This document shows, piece by piece, positions 58,027 through 64,000 of a DNA stretch of 64,000 nt; position 1 is the first letter of the stretch, and every line of letters starts with the position of its first letter. Both the position numbers and the translations under genes were made by a program. Origin of the DNA: Allochromatium vinosum DSM 180 (GTDB taxonomy: Bacteria > Pseudomonadota > Gammaproteobacteria > Chromatiales > Chromatiaceae); contig NC_013851.1 of the NCBI RefSeq assembly GCF_000025485.1, forward strand, positions 2,833,501 to 2,897,500, read 5' to 3'. The notes beneath the pieces are model-generated. The model ran no database searches. It had not been told where the DNA came from and saw nothing but the letters and a program-made list of their open reading frames with translations.

Positions 58027-59087
58027 GAATGCGTTCTCCAATCGAGGATCATCTTCAGGCAGCTCGGATCACCGAAGGCGGTGCGATAGGCGGAATCCGC
58101 CTCGGTCGCGGGGACGCAATGGGTGATGAGCCCGTCGAGCGAGAGTCGGCCCGAGTCGAGCAGGTCGCGCACCGCCGCCAGATCTGACGGCTGGAACTCG
58201 GCGGCGATGCGGAAGCGCGCCTCGCGCATGAAGGCCGGCGGGAAGGTGAAGCTGACCGGCTCGTGATAGAAGCCGCCGAGCACGATCTCGCCGCCGCGCG
58301 CCAGCCGAGCGACCAGGCTGTCGAGAATCCTGGCGTCGCCGCTCATGTCGCAGATGGTGCGATAGTCGCGACGCGGGTCGTCGTCGGGGAGCATCACATC
58401 GTAGCCATAGCCCTCGGCGCCGCTGTGACGCACCGGGTTGGTCTCCCACACCACCGGGCGGGTGCCCTCGCCCAGCGCCGCGATGCGCGCCAGTAGCCGT
58501 CCGAGCACGCCGTGACCAACGACCAGCTCGACATGGGGGGCGGGCGCAGTACCGACGTCAGCCGTCGCCACGGAACTCGCGGACGCACCGGAAGCCGTGG
58601 CGCTCGCTGCGGACTCGGCCCGCAGCGCGGCATGAGCCGGTGTGCTGGCCGCCGGTGCGGCGATGGCATGATAGGCGGTCGCCGCCAGCGCCAGCAGCAC
58701 GCCCTGCTCACCGAGCGACTCGGGCACCGGCAGCAGGCGCGCACCCGGCGCGACGACACGCGAGGCCGCGCCGCCGAACAGTCCGCGCACCTCGCCATAA
58801 CAGCGCGCGCCGGGCACGAAGACGCGCTGCCCGACCGTCAGACCGGAGTCCGGCCCGGCGTAACTGACGCGACCGACGGATTCATAACCGGGAACCAGCG
58901 GATAACCCATGCCGGGGAAAGGCGGCATGGTGCCCGACCACAGCAGGCGCTCGGTTCCGGTGCTGATCCCGCTCCATTCCATATCGACGACGACATCGCC
59001 GGCTTCGGGTGGGGTGAGCGGCAAGCGTTGCAGCGCCAGCCGTTCAGGCGCTTCGAGGACGACGGCCAGGGCTTCGAGATTCGGCAT
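58023..59087 (-). CDS. bchC: Bacteriochlorophyllide a dehydrogenase (3-hydroxyethyl bacteriochlorophyllide dehydrogenase)
   Basis: 354 residues of the medium-chain dehydrogenase superfamily, oxidising the 3-hydroxyethyl group to acetyl in bacteriochlorophyll a synthesis. It has MEWSGISTGTERLLWSG, VPGYESVGRVSYAGPDSG and a C-terminal VPATEADSAYRTAFGDPSCL. Between the catalytic and NAD-binding domains (about residues 150-195) lies an Ala/Ser/Thr-rich insertion that the compact family members I know lack. The start is the ATG of MPNLEALAVV; the upstream frame is not conserved. Confidence 0.94.
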   Translation of the reverse strand: MPNLEALAVVLEAPERLALQRLPLTPPEAGDVVVDMEWSGISTGTERLLWSGTMPPFPGMGYPLVPGYESVGRVSYAGPDSGLTVGQRVFVPGARCYGEVRGLFGGAASRVVAPGARLLPVPESLGEQGVLLALAATAYHAIAAPAASTPAHAALRAESAASATASGASASSVATADVGTAPAPHVELVVGHGVLGRLLARIAALGEGTRPVVWETNPVRHSGAEGYGYDVMLPDDDPRRDYRTICDMSGDARILDSLVARLARGGEIVLGGFYHEPVSFTFPPAFMREARFRIAAEFQPSDLAAVRDLLDSGRLSLDGLITHCVPATEADSAYRTAFGDPSCLKMILDWRTHS

Positions 59088-59222
59088 ATCTGGGTTCAAG
59101 GCGATCTCTCGGACGGGTTGAATCTGAAAGATCCGACAGTTTAGCGGAAGTTGGACGCGAGTCGAAAAATACCGTCGGACGACGACCGGCAATAGACGGA
59201 ATCAGCAGGGTTTTTCAGGCGT

Positions 59223-60344
59223 TCAGGCCCGTTGAGCCACGAGCAACTGGGTGAGCATGGGCCGAATGGTGCGCATCTGACGCACCCGGTCGAAGCCGAC
59301 CCCACGCAGCATCTCGGTCAACTCAGCCGGCGTGCGCGGCCGACCACTGCCCATGGCGAGCAGATAGAACCCGAAATAGGCATCCCCGATCGGCTCGGCT
59401 CCCGGCGTGCCCGACATCGGCTCGGCCACCAGCAGCCGCCCGCCTGCGGGCAACGCCTGACAGGCCGCACGCGCGAAGTTCGGTGAATCGTGATCGTCAT
59501 GATCGTGCAGCACTCGCACCAGCGAGACGACATCCGCCCCCTCGGGCAGGGGATCGCGGCGCACATCACCGCCGATCGCCGTCGCCCGATCGCCCAGCCC
59601 TTCGCGCTGGAAACGCGCCCGCGCCCGCTCGGCCACCGCCGGCAGGTCGAACAGGATCACGCGCAGATGCGGCCAGCGCTTGGCGGCCGTGACCAGGAAG
59701 GTGCCGTCGCCGCCGGCCACGTCGAGCAGACAGCGATGCTCCTGGAGCGAATAGGCATCGAGCACGTCGTCGGCGATCAGACGTTGTGACTGGGCCATCA
59801 ACTCGCTGTAGCCGCTGACCGCCTGCTCACCCGCCGCGGCCGGCGCTTCAGCGCCGACATAGGCCCAATAGCCCTGCAACGCGCGCTGCGGCAGTTCACC
59901 GCGCAACAAGGCCACCGGATCTTTCAAATCGGCATAGGCCATCGCGTGATGCTCGACCATGGCCGCGATGCCCGGATTGCCGACCATGGCCGCACCCAGC
60001 TCGCCGAGCGCATAGCGATCATCACCGCGCGCCTCGGCCAGCTCCAGACTCGCCGCCGCGCGCAACAGCCGCCGCGCGCCCTCGACCGGCAACCCGAGAC
60101 GCGGCGCCAGATCGTCGACCGATTGCGTCCCCTCGGCCAGGATCTCGAACAGCCGCACCTGCACGCAGGCTTGCAGAATCTGCGAGTAGACGAAGCCGGC
60201 GACGATATCGAACAGCTCACGCGCCCGACGCTGCGCGCGCGGACGGGTCAACGGAAAGATCGAGGCCCAACGTTGAAACTCGGGCTTGGAGAGCACACGA
60301 TTACGCAGGGCCAGTAGAGGTTCGGGAAGCCGCACGGATGTCAC
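59223..60344 (-). CDS. crtF: Hydroxyneurosporene/demethylspheroidene O-methyltransferase
   Basis: 373 residues, SAM-dependent O-methyltransferase of the plant caffeate-OMT-like family. The dimerisation domain (about 1-150) precedes the SAM-binding motif LLDVAGGDGTFLVTAAKRWP and the acidic loops VILFDLPAVAERAR and GDVRRDPLPEGADVVSLVRV, with a catalytic His in HDHDDHDSPNF. It methylates the 1-hydroxy group during spirilloxanthin-type carotenoid synthesis. The start is a GTG 65 bases after crtE. A GC-rich hairpin lies in that gap. Confidence 0.95.
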   Translation of the reverse strand: MTSVRLPEPLLALRNRVLSKPEFQRWASIFPLTRPRAQRRARELFDIVAGFVYSQILQACVQVRLFEILAEGTQSVDDLAPRLGLPVEGARRLLRAAASLELAEARGDDRYALGELGAAMVGNPGIAAMVEHHAMAYADLKDPVALLRGELPQRALQGYWAYVGAEAPAAAGEQAVSGYSELMAQSQRLIADDVLDAYSLQEHRCLLDVAGGDGTFLVTAAKRWPHLRVILFDLPAVAERARARFQREGLGDRATAIGGDVRRDPLPEGADVVSLVRVLHDHDDHDSPNFARAACQALPAGGRLLVAEPMSGTPGAEPIGDAYFGFYLLAMGSGRPRTPAELTEMLRGVGFDRVRQMRTIRPMLTQLLVAQRA

Positions 60345-60409
60345 TACCGATGGAGCCGAGCGGACCGCCGCCGATCACGGCGGCCCGGGTCAGTGTGGGG
60401 AACGTACGC

Positions 60410-61279
60410 TCAGGCGGCGCGCTGGGCCAGATCCTTGGGCATGATGCGGCGCGACTCGGCCATCAGCACCTCGGCGAACTGATCGCGTCCCGGACAGGCC
60501 GGAATCGCGTCGATGGCGCCTGTCACCAGACCGCGCAAACGCGCGATGGCCCCGTCGATGCCCAGCTCACCCGCCGCGCTGGGCCGGTTGAGCACGGCAT
60601 CGCGTCCGACCGGCTTGCCGACTTCCTGGGCGCTGGCGGCCACGTCGCGCAGATCGTCAGCCACCTGATAGGCTTCGCCGATCTTGTCGCCGACGACGCT
60701 CCAGGCCTCGGCGTCCGCACCCGCGACCAGGGCGCCGGCCGCCGTCGCCGCCGTGAACAGCGACCCGGTCTTGGCGCGATGGTATTCCTCGACCGTGACC
60801 TGCGGCTCGCACTCCCAGGCCTGTCCGGCCGTGATGCCGTGCGGCATGCCGACCGAGCGGCTGATGGTCAGCAGCAGCGGTGCCAGTCGCTCGGGCGAAT
60901 CGGCCAGGACGCGCGCCAGATGCTCGAAGGCGAGGATGATGAGCGCATCGCCGGCCAGCACCGCCAGCGGCTCACCGAAGGCGCGATGCACTGAGGGCAC
61001 GCCACGGCGCAGCGGCGAGTCGTCGAAACAGGGCAGGTCGTCGTGCACCAGCGAGGCGCAATGCAGCAGCTCGATGGCCACGCCGGCCGCATCAGCGGCC
61101 GCATAATCCCGGCTGCCACAGGCCGCGGCAACGGCCAGACACAGCCGCGGACGCACCCGCGCGCCGCCGGGAAAGACGGCGTGACGTACCGCCTCGGCCA
61201 GACGCGGCGGACAGCCGGGGACGGCCACGGTGTCTATGGCAGCGGCCAACGCCTGCTCGATTCTCGTTGTGGCATCCAT
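60410..61279 (-). CDS. crtE: Geranylgeranyl diphosphate synthase
   Basis: 289 residues, polyprenyl synthase supplying GGPP for carotenoids and the bacteriochlorophyll tail. First Asp-rich motif DDLPCFDDSPLRRG, second YQVADDLRDVAAS, with the small residues before the first motif expected for a C20 chain. GGGGGAT lies just before the ATG. It heads the crtEF-bchCXYZ-puf superoperon. Confidence 0.96.
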   Translation of the reverse strand: MDATTRIEQALAAAIDTVAVPGCPPRLAEAVRHAVFPGGARVRPRLCLAVAAACGSRDYAAADAAGVAIELLHCASLVHDDLPCFDDSPLRRGVPSVHRAFGEPLAVLAGDALIILAFEHLARVLADSPERLAPLLLTISRSVGMPHGITAGQAWECEPQVTVEEYHRAKTGSLFTAATAAGALVAGADAEAWSVVGDKIGEAYQVADDLRDVAASAQEVGKPVGRDAVLNRPSAAGELGIDGAIARLRGLVTGAIDAIPACPGRDQFAEVLMAESRRIMPKDLAQRAA

Positions 61280-61316
61280 CAGTGATCCCCCGGCAAACCT
61301 CGATCAGTGGTCAATA

Positions 61317-61379
61317 TGTAAATTTGAGTTGACACTCAGGAGTGTCATGTACAATAGACATCAATACCCGACACGTCAA
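61317..61379. promoter_or_regulatory. Divergent crtE/crtD promoter with two PpsR/CrtJ-type operators
   Basis: TGTAAATTTGAGTTGACA (61317-61334) and TGTCATGTACAATAGACA (61343-61360) are both perfect TGT-N12-ACA sites. TGACACT (61330-61336) and AGTGTCA (61341-61347) add a third dyad. For crtD, TTGACA (61329-61334) and TACAAT (61350-61355) are 15 bases apart. For crtE on the other strand, TTGACG (61379-61374) and TATTGT (61356-61351) are 17 apart. Both promoters would be covered by a repressor binding the two sites. Confidence 0.72.
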
Positions 61380-61405
61380 CGCGAATCGTGGGAGTCATGG
61401 TTCTG

Positions 61406-62902
61406 ATGCCGGATAAACAAGTGATTGTCATTGGCGCGGGCGTTGGCGGACTGGTGACAGCCATCCAACTCGCCGCGCGCGGCCTCCAGGTCCGGGTGCT
61501 CGAACGTGCCGAGGCGCCCGGCGGCAAGATGCGCGAGGTGGCCGTCGGGCCGCACCGCATCGATGCCGGTCCGACCGTCTTCACCATGCGCTGGATCTTC
61601 GAGGACATCTTCGAAGCGGCCGGCGCGCGGCTCGACGAGCATCTCGAACTGGAACCGCTGTCGATCATAGCACGCCATGCCTGGAGCGAGCAGGAGCGGC
61701 TGGATCTCCACGCCGACCACGAGCGCAGCGTCGAGGCCATCGGCGACTTCGCCGGCGCAGCCGAGGCGCGCGGCTATCGCGCCTTCTGCGAACAGGCACG
61801 CACCATCTACACGACCCTGGACCCGACCTTCATCCGTGCCTCGCGCCCAAGCCTGATGGGACTCATGGGGCGGTGCGGACTGAGCGGACTGGGGAATCTG
61901 CGCGGCGTGCGTCCCTACGACAGCCTCTGGGACATGCTCGGAACCTATTTCAAGGACGAACGTCTACGTCAGCTCTTCGGGCGCTACTCGACCTATTGCG
62001 GCTCCTCGCCCTTCATGGCGCCGGCCACGCTGATGCTGATCGCCCATGTCGAGCAGGAAGGCGTGTGGTCGGTGGTCGGCGGAATGCATCGGGTCGCGCA
62101 GGCGCTGGCCCGGCTCGCCGAGGGACTGGGCGCGACCATCGAATACGGACGCGATGTCACGGGCATCATCACCCGGTCTGGCGGTGTGCGTGGCGTGAGT
62201 CTGGCCGATGGCGAGCAGATCGCGGCCGATTCGGTCGTGGTCAACGCCGATCCGGCGGCCCTGACCAGCGGTCGGCTGGGCGCCGATGTCCGCCGCGCAC
62301 TGCCGCCCCTGGCGCCCGAACGCCGTTCGCTCTCGGCCCTGACCTGGTGTCTGAGCGCCGAGACGGAGGGCTTTCCGCTGGCCCGGCACAATGTCTTCTT
62401 CGGACGCGACTATGCCTCCGAGTTCAAAGACGTCTTCGCCCAGGGACGCCTGCCGCGCGACGGCACCGTCTATGTCTGCGCCCAGGATCGCGGCACCGAC
62501 GGCAACGGATCGCCGGACGGCCCCGAACGACTCTTCTTACTCCTGAACGCCCCGCCACGGGGCGACCGACACGACTTCGATGCTGTGGAGATCGAGCAAT
62601 GCGAGCAACGGGTATTCTCACGCCTGGAGCACTGTGGCCTGAGGGTCCGACGCGACCCCGAACGGATGGTGATGACCACGCCCGTGGAGTTCGAACAGCG
62701 CTTTCCGGCCACGGGCGGCGCGCTCTATGGTCAGGCGACCCACGGCTGGAAGGCGTCGTTCTCGCGTCCAGCCTCGCGCACCAAGATTCCGGGACTCTAT
62801 CTGGCGGGCGGGAGCACGCATCCGGGCGCGGGCATTCCCATGGCGGCGATGTCGGGCCGACTGGCGGCGGAAGCGCTACTCGCGGACCGGCGTTCGACCT
62901 GA
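61406..62902 (+). CDS. crtD: Methoxy/hydroxyneurosporene desaturase (carotenoid 3,4-desaturase)
   Basis: About 498 residues of the phytoene desaturase-like family. The N-terminal FAD motif is VIVIGAGVGGLVTAIQLA and the C-terminal FAD segment YLAGGSTHPGAGIPMAAMSG, with PHRIDAGPTVFTMRW and YSTYCGSSPFMAPATLML in between. The sequence matches CrtD rather than CrtI. Possible starts are GTG 61388, ATG 61397 and ATG 61406; the last has GGGAG 11 bases upstream. The 3' end overlaps the start of crtC. Confidence 0.92.
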   Translation: MPDKQVIVIGAGVGGLVTAIQLAARGLQVRVLERAEAPGGKMREVAVGPHRIDAGPTVFTMRWIFEDIFEAAGARLDEHLELEPLSIIARHAWSEQERLDLHADHERSVEAIGDFAGAAEARGYRAFCEQARTIYTTLDPTFIRASRPSLMGLMGRCGLSGLGNLRGVRPYDSLWDMLGTYFKDERLRQLFGRYSTYCGSSPFMAPATLMLIAHVEQEGVWSVVGGMHRVAQALARLAEGLGATIEYGRDVTGIITRSGGVRGVSLADGEQIAADSVVVNADPAALTSGRLGADVRRALPPLAPERRSLSALTWCLSAETEGFPLARHNVFFGRDYASEFKDVFAQGRLPRDGTVYVCAQDRGTDGNGSPDGPERLFLLLNAPPRGDRHDFDAVEIEQCEQRVFSRLEHCGLRVRRDPERMVMTTPVEFEQRFPATGGALYGQATHGWKASFSRPASRTKIPGLYLAGGSTHPGAGIPMAAMSGRLAAEALLADRRST

Positions 62903-63816
62903 CCGTCGACAACGACGGCTATGTCTGGTGGTACGTCGATGCCCTGAGCGACGACGAGCAGTATGGACTGACGCTGATCGCCATGCTCGGCAGCGTCTTC
63001 TCGCCCTACTATGCCTGGTCGCGTCAGCGCGGCAACGCCGATCCGCTCGATCATTGCGCGCTCAATGTCGCCCTCTACGGACGCCGGGGCAAGCGCTGGG
63101 CGATGACCGAGCGCGGACGCGCCGCGCTGCAACGCGACCGCACCAATCTGGTCATCGGTCCCAGCCATGTGCATTGGGAGGGCGATGCCCTGGTGATCGA
63201 CATCGATGAGATCAGCGCGCCCATTCCCTCGCGTCTGCGCGGCCGGGTGCGCGTCCATCCGAGCGGGATCAATGGGCGTGACTTCGCGCTGGATGCGGCC
63301 GGGCGCCATCGCTGGTGGCCGATCGCACCGCTGGCGCGGGTGGAGGTCGACTTCACGAACCCCGGTCTGAGCTGGAAGGGCACGGGCTATCTGGACTCCA
63401 ATCGGGGCTCGGAACCCGTGGAGCGGGCCTTTCAGGGCTGGGACTGGTCGCGCGCCGAACTGAAGCACGGAGCGGCGATTCTCTATGACACCCGCGCACG
63501 GGACGATCAGGGCGCACACCTGGCGCTGCGCTTCGATGCCAATGCCGAAGTCGATGAGTTCGCGCTACCGCCGCGCGCGCCGCTGCCGACGACCAGCGTC
63601 TGGCGCATCGAGCGTGGTATTCAGTGCGAGGCGGGCGATGAGCCGCGAGTGGTGACGACGCTGGAGGATACGCCCTTCTACGCGCGCTCGGTCGTCGAAA
63701 CGCGTCTTCTGGGGCAACGTGCCACCTCAGTCCATGAGAGCCTGTGTCTGGACCGCTTCAGCACCCAATGGGTGAAGGTGCTGCTGCCGTTCCGCATGCC
63801 TCGGGTCAAGCGCTGA
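62899..63816 (+). CDS. crtC: Hydroxyneurosporene synthase (carotenoid 1,2-hydratase); start codon unclear
   Basis: About 305 residues with the CrtC pattern: an N-terminal GYVWWYVDALSDDEQYGLTL, then IAMLGSVFSPYYAWSRQ, DHCALNVALYG, GIQCEAGDEPRVVTTLEDTP and a C-terminal TQWVKVLLPFRMPRVK. It adds water to the 1,2 double bond of neurosporene-type carotenoids. There is no ATG, GTG or TTG in frame between about 62600 and 62980, although homologous sequence already begins near 62893. The position given is a CTG overlapping the crtD stop (CTGA) and is a guess; an ATG 300 bases upstream inside crtD is the nearest canonical one. No frameshift is visible within crtD or crtC. Confidence 0.85.
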   Translation: MTVDNDGYVWWYVDALSDDEQYGLTLIAMLGSVFSPYYAWSRQRGNADPLDHCALNVALYGRRGKRWAMTERGRAALQRDRTNLVIGPSHVHWEGDALVIDIDEISAPIPSRLRGRVRVHPSGINGRDFALDAAGRHRWWPIAPLARVEVDFTNPGLSWKGTGYLDSNRGSEPVERAFQGWDWSRAELKHGAAILYDTRARDDQGAHLALRFDANAEVDEFALPPRAPLPTTSVWRIERGIQCEAGDEPRVVTTLEDTPFYARSVVETRLLGQRATSVHESLCLDRFSTQWVKVLLPFRMPRVKR

Positions 63817-63883
63817 GGCCGTGCACGGCAGTCCGTAAAAGGCGGCCGCGTGGATTCAAGCTCCCACTCGACCGCCAATGAAC

Positions 63884-64000
63884 TCAGAGGCCATCGGCCT
63901 CCAAGTCCAGCTGCACGACTCGACGCGAACGCCGACGCCGCACGGGTGGCCTGGCACGCTGGATCTCGATCAACCTGTTCGCGGCCCGGTAGTCGTGACG
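63884..64000 (-). CDS. Possible 3' end of an unidentified gene (partial)
   Basis: The minus-strand frame open at the window edge ends with TGA at 63884 and reads HDYRAANRLIEIQRARP followed by an Arg-rich segment and VVQLDLEADGL. It is convergent with crtC, about 65 bases away. I do not recognise the family, and a fragment this short could be chance in GC-rich DNA. Confidence 0.3.
   Translation of the reverse strand, partial: RHDYRAANRLIEIQRARPPVRRRRSRRVVQLDLEADGL

Noticed and set aside
55489-58089. 866-codon plus-strand frame across abiV, bchY and bchX
   Set aside because: It spans the antisense of three recognised genes and is Arg/Pro/His-rich without domains.

Overview
The window is high-GC DNA from a purple sulfur bacterium (Chromatiaceae), most like Allochromatium vinosum. 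The evidence is a complete crtDC/crtEF-bchCXYZ-puf photosynthesis cluster with extra pufBA copies and a tetraheme PufC, a RuBisCO-like protein gene beside it, a probable sulfur globule protein gene, and typical gammaproteobacterial housekeeping synteny (maf-rng-yhdP-nit-tldD-pmbA). The species name is an inference from memory of these families; no database search was made.

Layout. 1-1.3 kb: 3' part of sthA. 1.3-7.5 kb: a two-component signalling cluster (HD-GYP response regulator, small histidine kinase, HTH-REC regulator, large hybrid kinase, REC protein) with the wreck of a solute-binding protein gene inside it. 7.6-8.3 kb: exported coiled-coil protein, probably SgpD, with its own strong promoter and terminator. 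8.4-12.7 kb: first RND adaptor/pump pair. 12.7-24.2 kb (minus strand): serB, pmbA, tldD, nit, yhdP, rng, maf, rlmH. 24.4-25.1 kb: tatA and tatB without tatC. 25.2-29.6 kb: second RND pair.

29.6-33.0 kb is an AT-rich accessory island: a decayed UPF0175/DUF3368 toxin-antitoxin pair, an attC-like hairpin, a tRNA-3'-end-like arm, a complete IS4-family element with a 9-bp target duplication, an adjacent 102-bp MITE that shares its ends, and an orphan gene. 33.0-44.4 kb returns to core genes: recG, a Uma2 protein, mltB, ridA, purC, a SulP transporter, murU, a GCS2-type ligase with an AstE-type deacylase, and lipA.

44.5-46.9 kb (minus strand): idi, RuBisCO-like protein and yjbQ, directly downstream of the puf operon. 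47.0-51.6 kb: pufB1A1LMC-B2A2-B3A3 with intercistronic hairpins and a terminal rho-independent terminator. 52.0-61.3 kb: bchZ, bchY, bchX, bchC, crtF and crtE on the same strand. An AT-rich block of about 2.2 kb (DUF2442, DUF4160, GNAT and AbiV-type genes) separates bchY from bchZ. crtD and crtC run divergently from crtE.

The crtE/crtD intergenic region and the puf promoter carry TGT-N12-ACA palindromes over their promoter elements. This is the motif of the photosynthesis repressor PpsR/CrtJ, so carotenoid, bacteriochlorophyll and light-harvesting genes are probably co-repressed. The last ~110 bases may hold the 3' end of a convergent gene.
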